DNA of 64,000 bases from Streptomyces sp. WZ.A104 (GTDB lineage Bacteria > Actinomycetota > Actinomycetes > Streptomycetales > Streptomycetaceae). The translations under genes were made by a program, and so were the position numbers. Under the pieces are notes generated by a model, which worked only from the letters and a program-made list of their open reading frames with translations, made no database searches and was not told the origin of the DNA. Location: positions 106,155-170,154 of the forward strand of contig NZ_NWVL01000005.1 of the NCBI RefSeq assembly GCF_002382885.1. The letters are read 5' to 3'. Shown here one piece after another: positions 28,080 to 37,003 of this stretch; position 1 is the first letter of the stretch; each line of letters opens with the position of its first letter.

Positions 28080-28113
28080 ATTCCCCGGAATGATCATAAA
28101 AACGCGCTGATCA
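28080..28113 (-). promoter_or_regulatory. Dyads in the AT-rich region upstream of the PKS-NRPS gene
   Basis: ATTCC-CC-GGAAT (28080-28091) is immediately followed by two TGATCA palindromes (28091-28096 and 28108-28113), in the only AT-rich patch of the 28.0-28.35 kb intergenic region. These are plausible operator or promoter elements for the megasynthase. The rest of the gap (about 28160-28275) is purine-rich with repeated GAGGAGCGGC/GGCAAGAGGAG units and no gene. Confidence 0.4.
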
Positions 28114-28350
28114 CGAAGAGTCCACCGACGGGAGGAGACGGCCTGCTCCCTGAGACTGACGTCCGCACAAGGGAGCGGCGAGGAGCGGCGAGGAGCGGAG
28201 AGGGGTGGCGAGGAGCGGCAAGAGGAGAGGAAATGGGCGGCAAGAGGAGTGGCAATGGGCGGCGAGAGGCGGCAGCAGGGGCCCGCCCTCACCGGGCGAG
28301 CCCCGTACGCACAACTCACACACCGGACCGGCTGAGCGCCGGTCGACCGA

Positions 28351-28680
28351 CTACGCGCCGGTCGGCGCGGCCTGCTGCACGACCTCGAAGGACCATACGG
28401 TGGACCCGCTCGCCGCGGGCTTCGGCCGTTCGCCGCTCCCGGCGTCGCCGCCCTGGTGGGCCGCCTTCATGGGGCCCTCCATCCAAGCCTGGAAGGATGC
28501 CTCGTCGCGCCAGCGCGTGTAGACGAGGTAGTCGTCCGTTCCTTCGACGGGCCGGAGAAGCTCGAACCACTCGAACCCGTCGGAGTTCTCCACCGCGTGG
28601 GCCCGCGAAGCGAAGCGCTTCTCCAGCGTCTCGCGTTGTTCCTGGGGGACGGTCAGCACATTGATCTTGACTACGCTCAT
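28351..28680 (-). CDS. MhuD/HmoA-type heme-degrading monooxygenase
   Basis: Antibiotic-biosynthesis-monooxygenase fold protein of 109 residues that closely follows mycobacterial MhuD. It has VVKIN with Asn at residue 7, KRFASRAHAVENSDGFEWFE, LLRPV, SFQAWMEGP (conserved Trp) and the heme-ligand His in MKAAHQ, then FEVV at the end. The predicted role is heme breakdown and iron release in the cytoplasm. ATG 28680 is used because conservation starts there. It precedes the megasynthase on the same strand but is separated by a repeat-rich gap of more than 270 bases, so a shared operon is doubtful. Confidence 0.85.
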   Translation of the reverse strand: MSVVKINVLTVPQEQRETLEKRFASRAHAVENSDGFEWFELLRPVEGTDDYLVYTRWRDEASFQAWMEGPMKAAHQGGDAGSGERPKPAASGSTVWSFEVVQQAAPTGA

Positions 28681-28751
28681 GGCCTCATCCTGCCGTACGA
28701 GGCCCGGCGGGCGGAGCATCGGCCCCCGGCCGACGCGGCGGACGAAATCCT

Positions 28752-29876
28752 GTGGGCCCGCCGTGGACGAGCTGCGACGATACGTCCTTCCCCACCGGAG
28801 GACATTCGTTCGTTTTCGTGTGTGCGGGGTGCGGTGCCGATCTCACCACCCCGCTGTCCCAAGTCGTCCTGCCGGTCCACGCTCATCAGACGTACGGGAA
28901 CGGGATTCAGCTCCCGGTACTCATGGAGCCGGGCACGTTCGCCGTGGACCCGGAGTCCTGGGGGCATCGGCCCGACGGCGCGCCCGGCGCGATCGTCATC
29001 GCACCCGGAGACACCCGGGGCACCCTGCTGATCCCGGAGAAGAGCGGCGGCTGCTGTTGCGGCCTCGTCGGGACCGACGGCCCCAACATGGTCTGCGAGG
29101 CGTGCGGCCTGTCTGTGGCGAGCAGGATCGACGACTGCTCGCTCTGGCAGTCGGTGCGGCTCGTCCCGCACGCCGTGCACCGCACCCGCGTGGACGACAT
29201 CGATGACGTACCGCTCTCGTGGGCGGAGTTGAGGGCGGAAAGGAAGGGCACACCCCCGTTCGAGCCGATCACCACCTGGGGGGCGCGCCCGGAGTCCCGC
29301 TGGTGGTCATGGAGCCCGCAGTGGGAGGCAGCGGCAGGCCGGGCTATCGCCCACCTGCTGGCGGCTTCGCAGGGTCGGCCGGTGACCGTCCCGGACGGCC
29401 TGACCGGGGAAGTGTTCCAACGGGCTCTCGACGCCCTGCTGCCCGCGGGCCCGCCGCCGATCCAAGCCGCTCTGGCCGGACCCGGACTGCCCGCCTCCGA
29501 CGCGGGCACCGACATCCTCCTGGCCCCGGTCCATCCGCGGACGGGGGAGACCTGGGCTCCGTCCGGCCCGCAGGCGTCGGGATACCCGGTGCCGCTCCCG
29601 TACGGAGTGTGGCTGTGGCTGGCGTTCCCCGAACCGGACCTCTCCCTCCCCGCATCCGGCAGCATGCCCGAGGGCGTCCTCCGCGACGACCCGCCCCTTC
29701 TGCGCCCCTCTTCCCTCTTCCGGACCGATGCCGGGACGCTCCGCCACACCATGGCTCGGCTACCGGCCGTCCACAGCCCGTGGCTGCGCGAGACCTTCGA
29801 CGACGTCCCCCGTCATCTGAGCGCCCGCATCTTCCAAGGGCTGTCCCGTGACCAGCAGTTACGGGGCAGCCCTTAG
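28752..29876 (+). CDS. Conserved hypothetical protein with zinc-ribbon-like Cys pairs
   Basis: Cytoplasmic protein of up to 374 residues, family not recognised. The N-terminal part has Cys pairs suited to metal binding (CAGCG near residue 25; CCCG and CEACG near residues 100-118). A Trp-rich middle (RWWSWSPQWEAAAGRAIAHLL) and a Pro-rich second half follow. The start is uncertain: GTG 28752 gives the full frame, but the conserved part begins near FVFVCAGCG, so a GTG at 28818 is possible (CGGAGG lies at about 28796-28801). It is divergent from the heme oxygenase and converges with 29873-30397, overlapping its end by four bases. Confidence 0.7.
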   Translation: MGPPWTSCDDTSFPTGGHSFVFVCAGCGADLTTPLSQVVLPVHAHQTYGNGIQLPVLMEPGTFAVDPESWGHRPDGAPGAIVIAPGDTRGTLLIPEKSGGCCCGLVGTDGPNMVCEACGLSVASRIDDCSLWQSVRLVPHAVHRTRVDDIDDVPLSWAELRAERKGTPPFEPITTWGARPESRWWSWSPQWEAAAGRAIAHLLAASQGRPVTVPDGLTGEVFQRALDALLPAGPPPIQAALAGPGLPASDAGTDILLAPVHPRTGETWAPSGPQASGYPVPLPYGVWLWLAFPEPDLSLPASGSMPEGVLRDDPPLLRPSSLFRTDAGTLRHTMARLPAVHSPWLRETFDDVPRHLSARIFQGLSRDQQLRGSP

Positions 29877-30397
29877 CTGGCCTGCTGCAATTCCCAGTAG
29901 TGCGGTTCGATGGGTACCCGCCTCACCACGACACGACCGATTACCTCGGGAATGTCGACCACCTTCCCCCACGAGTCGGATCGATCGCCGGGAGTGTGCT
30001 CGATGTCGGCCCACACCACGCTGCCGGGCCCGGCGGAGCCGAAGGACACGGTCCATTCGGCGTACTTGTCGGCGCAGGAGTCGGTGACCCTCACCCTGTA
30101 GTTCGTGTTCACGCCCAGGCAGGTGCGCGGGTTCGAGCCCGGCGTCGAGACTTCCATCGTCCCGTTGGGGCGCTTGCGCACCTCCCAGTTCGCCGAGGTC
30201 GACGCGGTCTCCGTGCAGGCGCCCAACTCGACCGAGCCGATGCTCGCGTGCGATTTGGGCCAAACCAGGCACTTGCCGTCCTGGAGAGCAGCGAACCGGT
30301 AGACCCCGTCGACAACCGGGGCGGCGTGGGCGGGTTGAACAAGGGTCGCGGAGGCTGCCGCCGCGGCGGCCATGACTGCGATGACGCGTGAACGCAT
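29873..30397 (-). CDS. Small secreted protein of unknown function
   Basis: 174 residues with a clear Sec signal peptide (RSRVIAVMAAAAAASATLV, then a cut after PAHA). The mature part has four Cys, likely two disulfides (GKCLVWPKS, LGACTET, RTCLGVN, TDSCADKY), and a Trp-rich end. The Cys pattern and short repeats recall a beta-trefoil or ricin-like carbohydrate-binding fold, but this is weak. ATG 30397 is chosen because the signal peptide starts there. Nothing suggests an operon. Confidence 0.7.
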   Translation of the reverse strand: MRSRVIAVMAAAAAASATLVQPAHAAPVVDGVYRFAALQDGKCLVWPKSHASIGSVELGACTETASTSANWEVRKRPNGTMEVSTPGSNPRTCLGVNTNYRVRVTDSCADKYAEWTVSFGSAGPGSVVWADIEHTPGDRSDSWGKVVDIPEVIGRVVVRRVPIEPHYWELQQAS

Positions 30398-30789
30398 GGG
30401 AAAGGGCTCCTCGGAACAGCCGTGGTCACGCCGATCACCGGCGCGGACGCGGTCGATGCACGCTCCGCCGGGGACGGCGGCGGCACCAATCTTGGACCAC
30501 CGGCCCGCCCGGCAGCAGTCCGCGCCGGGCGCTGTCACCCGCCTGGTCGAGCCGCGACACCCAATGGTGTGGCAGCCTGCCGTCGTCGGCTGCGGCCCGA
30601 CCGCGCAGCCGGGGGGCGTCCTTCAGCAGCCTGAGGTGTGGTGCCGCTCCAGCGGCTGGCCCGGGTCCACTTGACGCCTGTGAAGGGCCGGTGCGTGGTG
30701 CGGTCCTGGTAGGAGTACTGGTTGCGGGTCTCGTGGGCAGCGAGCCTGTGCACGGTAGGCAGCGGGGCGTCGAGCCCGGATGGTTGATC

Positions 30790-31728
30790 ATGGCCGGGTG
30801 GCGGGGAATCAACACGTGCGGTGTCATCAGCAATCGGCGGGTCAAAGGTCTGGCCGTGGGAGTGATCGCTGAACTCGTCCAAGAGGTCGTCCTGTTGTGG
30901 CAGGAGCGTCACCAGGCCCGGCCCACCGCCCTGCCGCGGAAGCGCGCTGTGGGCGCCGACGCGAAGGACCGGCTGGTCTTTGTTGACCGGCTGCCGGCCA
31001 CGTTCGTCCACCTCCGTCACGGGGGCACCCGCGACGTGCTGGCCTGCTGGTTCGGCGTCCACCGCTCCACGATCCTCCCCGCCGTCGGCGAGGTGCGGCC
31101 CCTACTCGCCGGGCGAGGCTGCACCGTCAGCCCCGGCGCGCGGCTGCGAACTCAGGCCGACCTCGTCGATCGCTTAGGCGCCAGCGGGGCGACCGGAGTC
31201 ATCGACGGCACCGAGATCCGGGTCCGTCGGCCTGCCGCCGGACGCAAGGACCGCGACAAGTGCATCTCCGGCAAGAACAAGCAGAACGCTTTCAAGTCCA
31301 TGGTGGTCGCGGACGGCGAAGGCCGCATGCTGTGGTGCAGCCCGACAGGTCCCGCAAGCTGCGCGGACATCATCCACGCCCGCCAATTGGGGCTGGTCCA
31401 GCTCTTGGCCGACGGGCCTGCAGTGTGGAGAATCTCGCCGATGCCAGCTACCAGGGCCTGGGCGCGCAGACCAGCGACCGGGCGGTGGCACCACCGCACC
31501 GCAAGTTCAAGAAGAACGCCCTGGACTGGTACGAGGCGGTGCACGAACGCCAGCGCATGGAACACTCCTCACGTCGTATCCGGGTCGAGCACGGCATCGC
31601 CCATCTGAGGAACCGGCGGGCTGTGCCCGCCGCCTCGGCTGCCGCGAGCCGTGAGCGACACCGTCCAAGCCACGCCCGGCCTGCTGTCCCATCAGCAGAC
31701 CGACCTGACGTCGACACGTCAGAGGTGA
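30790..31728 (+). pseudogene. IS5-type (DDE_Tnp_4) transposase, frameshifted
   Basis: The N-terminal part reads a helix-turn-helix region (LACWFGVHRSTILPAVGEV) and the first DDE block (GVIDGTEIRVRRP, then GKNKQNAFKSMVVAD). Near 31425 the frame shifts: ENLADASYQGLGAQTSDR and RKFKKNALDWYEAVHERQ and RRIRVEHGIAHL continue one frame over. A second shift near 31620 carries the end (SDTVQATPGLLSHQQTDL). Two disruptions make it inactive. No clear terminal inverted repeats were found. Confidence 0.75.
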
Positions 31729-31835
31729 ACACTCGGTCCCGCCACCGTCCTCGACGCCTTCCTGCCTACCGTGCACGAGCTCGTTAGGCCGCCTTTCCTG
31801 GAGCTGGATGCTGCGGGTGTCGAGAGCATCGCCAC

Positions 31836-32030
31836 ATGACCGACGCAACAGCCCTAGCCCCAATCCACTTGGGCGAAGGCGGCGACTCCGACCCGCCTCA
31901 CTGCCTTTGTCTCTTCGATGGCGACATCGACCGAGTCGCCGACGCCTTCGAGGCACAAGGCGCCGACGAGCCACGGTCATGGCTGGGAACCGCTGGCCGA
32001 GTCACTGGTCCGCTCCCGCCTGCCGTCCTG
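31836..32030 (+). pseudogene. Imm51-like immunity protein remnant
   Basis: Starts as TDATALAPIHLGEGG and CLCLFDGDIDRVADAFEAQG. After a frameshift it continues as GHGWEPLAESLVRSRLP in another frame. The order 'LAP-leader, DGD, DRVADAF, G.GWE.LAESLVRS' resembles Imm51 polymorphic-toxin immunity proteins. It is cut off by the 3' end of the peptidase gene (31977-33584). Homology is judged by eye and is tentative. Confidence 0.4.
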
Positions 32031-33584
32031 TTGGGGGCAGGTCTTGTCGGTGGCGGGCAGCTTGCCGGTGGCCAGGTACCGGTTGACCTGGTTGTCGACG
32101 CAGGCGTTCTCGTAGAGGCCGTAGACCGCGTGCCGGTTGGCGCCCTTGAGGGTGAGTAGCTTGGAGCTGGGCAGCAGGCCGTGCAGGGCGACGGCCCCGG
32201 TGTGCGTGGTGCGCGGGTCTCCGGTGGCGGACACGATCAGCACCTTGGCGTCGCGTTTCACCTTGGTGGGCTTCTCGCGGGGCCGGTCCCAGAAGGCGCA
32301 CGGACTGATGTTGTTCACCAGCGGACCGAGGCGCGGGTGCGCGGCACGGCTCCGCTCGATGTCGCGCCAGTAGACCTCGGGGTCGCGCGGGGCGGCTACG
32401 TCCCCGCAGATGACCGCGGACTGCACGCTGCCGTGGTGCGACTGCTCGCCGGTCGTCACCAGGCGGAGGATCCCCGCGAACTGCGGCGACAGTCGGGTTG
32501 GCAGCCCTGCCGCCGCCCGGTTCAGTACGGACACCTGCTCACCGAGGGTCGCCCGGGACGCGTCGGTGTCGCTGTCGATCCCGGCGACGAGCACGAACGG
32601 GACCAGGCTGTCGTCGAGGTGGAAGGTGTCCGGACCCGTGCCAACGGTGATCGGGCGGCTCGCGGATTGCTCTATGAGGCGGTCGATCGTGGCGAGGACC
32701 TGGCCGCGGGTACGGCCGAGGCCGTAGGTGTCATTGCGGACGGCGGCCCATGCGGCCCAGTCGGCAAGCGCCTGCTCGTTCTCTCCGACGGCCTCCCGCA
32801 GCAACCGGGGGCCGAACTTGCGCGGATCGATGGCGCCGTCCAGGACCATGCGGTCGGTGCGGCCCGGGAACATCTGGGTGTAGACGGTGCCCAGGTAGGT
32901 GCCGTACGAGTAGCCGAAGTAGGAGATCTTCCGCTCGCCGAGCGCCCCGCGGACGACGTCCATGTCGCGGGCCGTGTTGCGGGTGCTGACGTGCGGCAGC
33001 ACAGCGGCGTCGGTGGCACGGCACTTGGCGGCCAGGTCCTTTTGGAGCACGACCTGGCGCTCGAAGGCCGTCCGGTCGAGACCGGCCGAGGAGAGAGTGG
33101 TGCCGACGGGCCAGCCGCAGTCCAGCGGGGTGCTGCGGCCGACGAAGCGCGGGTCGAAACCGACGATGTCGTACCGCCGTCCCGTCTTCTTCATCCAGGC
33201 GTGGAACTCCGGCGGGGATTCGAAGGCGGTGCCGCCGGGACCGCCGTTGTTGAGCAGGATGGAACCGATGCGGTGGCGGGTGTCGGTGGCTTTGAGCCGG
33301 GATATCGCGACGGTGAGCGTACGTCCCCGGGGGGCGGTGTAGTCGAGCGGTACGGTGACGTCCGTGCACTGCACGTCGGCCGCGTCCAGACCACGGCCCA
33401 CGGTGTCGTCCGGGCCATCGGCGCAGCTGCCCCAGCTCAGTGGCTGGTTGTAGTAGCGGTGGAGGCCGGAGGCGTACTTCGGCTTGCTGGGGACCGCAGT
33501 GGCCGTGGCGGGGGCGGCCCCGAGGCAGACGGCGAGGGCGAGGCCCACCGCCGACGCGCGGCGCAGGGCCGAGGCGGCGGTCAT
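31977..33584 (-). CDS. Secreted S33-type aminopeptidase (tripeptidyl aminopeptidase-like)
   Basis: Secreted alpha/beta-hydrolase of 535 residues, with a signal peptide ending near ATATA. The catalytic frame fits Streptomyces tripeptidyl aminopeptidases: oxyanion NNGGPGGTAF, nucleophile elbow FGYSYGTYLG, acid Asp in VSATGDPRTTHTGA, and His in GANRHAVYG. Mature-protein Cys residues (GSCADG, VQCTDV, LDCGWP, CAFWD, NACVDNQ, KTCPQQ) suggest disulfides. It should remove N-terminal peptides from extracellular proteins. ATG 33584 has GAGGAG eight bases upstream. Confidence 0.88.
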   Translation of the reverse strand: MTAASALRRASAVGLALAVCLGAAPATATAVPSKPKYASGLHRYYNQPLSWGSCADGPDDTVGRGLDAADVQCTDVTVPLDYTAPRGRTLTVAISRLKATDTRHRIGSILLNNGGPGGTAFESPPEFHAWMKKTGRRYDIVGFDPRFVGRSTPLDCGWPVGTTLSSAGLDRTAFERQVVLQKDLAAKCRATDAAVLPHVSTRNTARDMDVVRGALGERKISYFGYSYGTYLGTVYTQMFPGRTDRMVLDGAIDPRKFGPRLLREAVGENEQALADWAAWAAVRNDTYGLGRTRGQVLATIDRLIEQSASRPITVGTGPDTFHLDDSLVPFVLVAGIDSDTDASRATLGEQVSVLNRAAAGLPTRLSPQFAGILRLVTTGEQSHHGSVQSAVICGDVAAPRDPEVYWRDIERSRAAHPRLGPLVNNISPCAFWDRPREKPTKVKRDAKVLIVSATGDPRTTHTGAVALHGLLPSSKLLTLKGANRHAVYGLYENACVDNQVNRYLATGKLPATDKTCPQQDGRRERTSDSASGSQP

Positions 33585-33599
33585 CACGAAGTCTCCTCG

Positions 33600-33925
33600 G
33601 GGCGGTGGGTGTGGGGCGTTGCGGTCGGGGGCACCAGCCGTGTTTTTCTCACCCCTCAGACGCTAGGCGGAACGGCCGCCCCTCTCACTACAGTTGACCC
33701 CCCAACTCCGAGGGGGTAACCCCCACCAGTGCGGCTCCAGGAAGTCGGGCAGTTCGAGTTACTCGGGCCTCCGGAAGGCAGGCTCTCGCCAGCCCGGTAT
33801 GAACCTGCCGTCGGGGGCTCGGATCGCCGGAACCAGTTCGCCGTGCTCGTCGTAGCGGTGCCCGCAGGGTGAAGCTGTCGTAGCGCGGGTGGACCGGCCA
33901 GGCGCCCCAGCGCGGGCCACTGAGG
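33600..33925. other. Intergenic region with a short coding remnant
   Basis: Upstream of the peptidase lie small dyads (AGTTG/CAACT at about 33692-33707; GGGGG-TAA-CCCCC at 33712-33724) that may be regulatory. From about 33925 down to 33730 on the minus strand, pieces such as GPRWGAWPVHPRYDSFTL look like the end of a lost gene, broken by frameshifts. No intact gene. Confidence 0.4.
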
Positions 33926-34074
33926 ATGGACGGGTCGGCCGCCTCAGCCGGCGCGGTCTCCAGCTCCTGGAGACCGCGGTCGTCCTGGACGCGCTCGCCC
34001 TGTGCCACGGACGTGGCAGCTACCTGCCCGGCGATCAAGATCTGGCTACTGGCTCACCTGCGGTTCCGTCTGGC

Positions 34075-34323
34075 TTCACCCCGACTGGATCGTCCTGGCT
34101 CAACCTGGTGGAGCGAGAGTTCGCCGAGCTGACGAACAAACAGATACGACGAGGCACCCACAAGACCGCCCAGGCCCTGGAGAAGGACATCCGTACCTGG
34201 ATCACAGCCTGGAACACCGACCTCAGGCCCTGCATCTGGACCAAGACCGCGGACGAGATCCTCGAAGGCCTCGCCTCGCATCTGAACAGAACTCCTGACT
34301 CAGAGAACTACGGCCTGTCGTGA
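34075..34323 (+). pseudogene. IS630-family transposase C-terminal fragment
   Basis: Encodes the characteristic C-terminal block of IS630 transposases: SSWLNLVEREFAELTNKQI, RRGTHKTAQALEKDIRTWI, TAWNTDLRPCIWTKTADEIL. The catalytic Glu lies in LVEREF. Upstream residues are scrambled and the DDE N-terminal domains are absent. Confidence 0.8.
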
Positions 34324-34344
34324 AAGTGCTGGTAGGCGGGTTGC

Positions 34345-34350
34345 TAGGGT
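34345..34350 (+). promoter_or_regulatory. -10 box (TAGGGT) of a probable leaderless transcript
   Basis: TAGGGT ends six bases before the ATG at 34357, the spacing expected when transcription starts at or next to the start codon. No Shine-Dalgarno sequence fits between them. Confidence 0.4.
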
Positions 34351-34356
34351 CTGGTC

Positions 34357-34674
34357 ATGGTGCGTCTGAAGATTGAGATATCCGTTCCGGAGAGTCATGC
34401 AGATGTAGTGATCGATGCTCTCCATGCGGCTGGGGCGGGCCGGGTCGGTGAGTACGCACGGTGCTCCAGTGTGTGGAGGGTGACCGGCAACTGGCTGCCG
34501 TTGCCCGGCTCGCAGCCGTATGAGGGCGAGGAGGGCGTCGTGCAGCACGGTGAGGAATGCAGGATCGAATCCGTCTGTGATGCGGAGCAAGCCCGCGCCG
34601 TCCAGCAAGCGGTCCGCGATGCCCACCCGTACGAGGAAGCGGTCATCCACTTCCTCCCCCTGTACGAGCCGTGA
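34357..34674 (+). CDS. NIF3/YqfO C-terminal-like small protein
   Basis: 105-residue cytoplasmic protein of the CutA1/NIF3-insert type: KIEISVPESHADVVIDALHA, AGRVGEYARCSSV, then EECRIESVCDAEQ and the typical AHPYEEAVIHFLPL. Such stand-alone domains form trimers related to PII/CutA; their function is unknown. It appears intact although both sides are transposase remnants. The ATG at 34357 follows a -10-like TAGGGT by six bases. Confidence 0.8.
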   Translation: MVRLKIEISVPESHADVVIDALHAAGAGRVGEYARCSSVWRVTGNWLPLPGSQPYEGEEGVVQHGEECRIESVCDAEQARAVQQAVRDAHPYEEAVIHFLPLYEP

Positions 34675-34689
34675 CGCAGCCGACAGACG

Positions 34690-35165
34690 CAAGAGTCGCA
34701 GCAGCTCATTGATGGCTGCGACGAGGACGGTGGCCTCGTCGTGGACGGCGAGTCTGTTGTAGCGGGTGGCTTTGGCCCGGTGCCGCTTGAGGCGATTGAT
34801 GCCGCACTCGACTGTGTGGCGCGCGGTAGTCGTCCCTGTCGAGCTTCCGTGGCGGGCCGCGGCTTGAGCCGCGCTTCGGGTGCTTGCGGATCTGGTCCTT
34901 CTTCTCCGGGATCGTGCAGCAGATCCCGCGCCTGAGCAGGTAGGCGCGGTTCTTCCAGGAGCCGTACGCCGTGTCAGCACGCACGCGCCTTGTCGAGCCG
35001 TTCGCGCGGCCGCCCCAGCGCTTGTCGGGGCACCCGGATGCGATCCAGGGCGCGTTCCAGGACGCGTTCGAACTGCGGAGAATTCCCGAGCTGTCCGGCC
35101 GGGATCACGATCGGCATGGGCCCCTGGCACTGCTCGACCGCGAGATGGAGCCTGGTGGTCACACC
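34690..35165 (-). pseudogene. IS5-family transposase remnant
   Basis: In order on the minus strand: TTRLHLAVEQCQGPMPIVIP with AGQLGNSPQFERVLER, then ADTAYGSWKNRAYLLRRGI with CTIPEKKDQIRKHPKRG, then in a shifted frame RHTVECGINRLKRHRAKATR and HDEATVLVAAINELL. The N-terminal third is missing and at least two frameshifts are present. A related C-terminal scrap is at 63723-63830. Confidence 0.75.
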
Positions 35166-35280
35166 GCCGGCGTGAACGCCCGAGGCCGTGGCCCGTCCGG
35201 CTCGGACTCAACGCGGCCGGGCGGCTCCTTCTGGAGATTCCCAGGCCCGCGCAGTCCGACCCCACGCATTCCGGCGACAA

Positions 35281-36471
35281 TCAGCTCGCCAGCGGAGGAC
35301 CTGGGGAAGGCCGCTTCGTAGGAAAACGGGAGTTGAGACGGGCGGCCTGGCGGGTCAGGTGGTCGCGCTCGGCGAGGTTGGGGGCCTCGCGGGCCGCCTC
35401 GGCGTAGAGCCGGGCTGCCGTCGCCGGGTCGCCGTCGCGTTCGTGGAGATACGCCGCCACCGCCGTGTGGCGCGGCAACGAGTCGTCCAGCTCAGCGAGT
35501 TCGGCCAGCCCGGCCCGCGGACCGTCGGCCTCACCCACGGCCACCGCCCGGTTCAGCCGGACGACCGGGCTGTCGGTGAGCTCCACGAGTTCGTCGTACC
35601 ACTCGACGATCTGCACCCAGTCGGTCTCCGCCGCGGTCGGTGCGTCGGCGTGCAGCGCCGCGACGGCGGCCTGCGCCTGGTACTCACCCAGCCGGTCACG
35701 GGCGAGGGCCGCCTGGAGGATCGCGACGCCCTCGGCGATCGCCGAGGTGTCCCACCGGCTCCGGTCCTGCTCGGCGAGCGGCACCAGACCCCCGTCGGGC
35801 GCGGTCCGGGCGGCGCGCCGGGCGTGGTGGAGCAGCATGAGGGCGAGCAGCCCCGCCACCTCGGGGTGGTCGATCGCCGCCGCGAGGTGGCGAGTGAGCC
35901 GGATGGCCTCCGCGGCGAGGTCGACGTCGCCGGAGTAGCCCTCGTTGAAGACCAGATAGAGGACGCGCAGCACGGTGGCGACATCCCCGGGACGGTCGAA
36001 CCGTACGTCGGAGACGGTGCGCTTGGCCCGGCTGATCCGCTGCGCCATGGTCGCCTCGGGCACCAGGTAGGCCCGGGCGATCTGGCGGGTGGTCAGCCCG
36101 CCGACGGCGCGCAGTGTGAGCGCGACCGCCGAGGAAGGGGTCAGCGACGGGTGGGCGCACAAGAAGTAGAGGTGAAGCGTGTCGTCCACGGAGGGCGCCG
36201 GGCCGGGCGAGGGCTCCTCGTCGACGCGTTCCTCACGCCGGCGGCGGGCCGCATCCGCCCGCGTCGCGTCGAGGAACCGTCGCCAGGCCACGGTGACCAG
36301 CCACCCCTTCGGGTCCCTCGGCGGGTCGGCGGGCCAGACACGGACCGCCTCGACCAGCGCGTCCTGCACGGCGTCCTCGGCCGCCGCGAAGTCGGCTCCG
36401 CGGCGGACGAGGATTCCGAGCACGTCCGGGGTGAGACTCCGGAGCAGCAGCTCGTCCATCGAGGACGTCAC
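35281..36471 (-). CDS. ECF42-type RNA polymerase sigma factor with C-terminal TPR-like extension
   Basis: 396 residues. The N-terminal sigma-2 region reads LVRRGADFAAAEDAVQDALV, then DPKGWLVTVAWRRFLDATRA. Sigma-4 reads LTTRQIARAYLVPEATMAQR followed by ISRAKR. The long C-terminal domain (NEGYSGDVDLAAEAIRL, LVELTDSPVVRLNRAVAV, then LPRHTAVAAYLHERDGD) is the helical extension needed for activity in ECF42 factors (family knowledge). GTG 36471 overlaps the stop of the upstream DGPF gene by four bases (GTGA), so translation is coupled. No anti-sigma gene is present, as expected for this group. Confidence 0.9.
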   Translation of the reverse strand: MTSSMDELLLRSLTPDVLGILVRRGADFAAAEDAVQDALVEAVRVWPADPPRDPKGWLVTVAWRRFLDATRADAARRRREERVDEEPSPGPAPSVDDTLHLYFLCAHPSLTPSSAVALTLRAVGGLTTRQIARAYLVPEATMAQRISRAKRTVSDVRFDRPGDVATVLRVLYLVFNEGYSGDVDLAAEAIRLTRHLAAAIDHPEVAGLLALMLLHHARRAARTAPDGGLVPLAEQDRSRWDTSAIAEGVAILQAALARDRLGEYQAQAAVAALHADAPTAAETDWVQIVEWYDELVELTDSPVVRLNRAVAVGEADGPRAGLAELAELDDSLPRHTAVAAYLHERDGDPATAARLYAEAAREAPNLAERDHLTRQAARLNSRFPTKRPSPGPPLAS

Positions 36472-36875
36472 TCCGTGATGGTGGGCGGCGCGGTCAGGAA
36501 CGGACGCACCTCCAGCCACTCGTGGATCGGCTTCCCGCCCGCGCCCGGGGCGGCGGACAGCTCCCCGGCCAGCTCGACGGCCCGCTCGTAGCGGTCGACG
36601 TCGATGATCATCCACCCGGCGATCAGGTCCTTGGTCTCGGCGAACGGCCCGTCGGTGACCGGCGGCCGCCCCTCACCGTCGTACCGGACCCACGCGCCCT
36701 CGGGGGCGAGCGCCTGACCGTCGACGTACTCCCCGGTCTTCTCCAGCCGGGCCGCGAAGTCGTTCATGTACTGCACATGAGCGGAGATCTCCTGCGGTGT
36801 CCACTGATCCATGGGTACGTCATTGACCGCGGCGGGAGCCCCTCGGTAGTGCTTGAGCAGCAGGTACTTTGCCAT
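36468..36875 (-). CDS. DGPF/YCII-related protein, partner of the ECF42 sigma factor
   Basis: 135-residue cytoplasmic protein of the YCII-related/DGPF family. It begins AKYLLLKHYRGAP and carries the family signature VTDGPFAETKDLIAGW. These proteins sit beside ECF42 sigma factors across actinobacteria; their biochemical role is unclear. ATG 36875 has GAGGAG eight bases upstream. The four-base overlap with the sigma gene indicates a two-gene operon. Confidence 0.9.
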   Translation of the reverse strand: MAKYLLLKHYRGAPAAVNDVPMDQWTPQEISAHVQYMNDFAARLEKTGEYVDGQALAPEGAWVRYDGEGRPPVTDGPFAETKDLIAGWMIIDVDRYERAVELAGELSAAPGAGGKPIHEWLEVRPFLTAPPTITE

Positions 36876-37003
36876 GGTTCTTCTCCTCGGTGCGGGCGAC
36901 CACGGTGGTCGCGTTCACTACGGGGACGGAGCCGGGCACGGGTTCTCGACATGGCGGCCCCACCTTTTCCGCTTTTCTTTCGCCCTTCTTCAGCCAGGCG
37001 CGA

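Noticed and set aside
28351..28680. Biosynthetic monooxygenase for the PKS-NRPS product
   Set aside because: Sequence follows MhuD heme oxygenase closely (Asn7, Trp, heme His), so a heme-degradation role is better supported.
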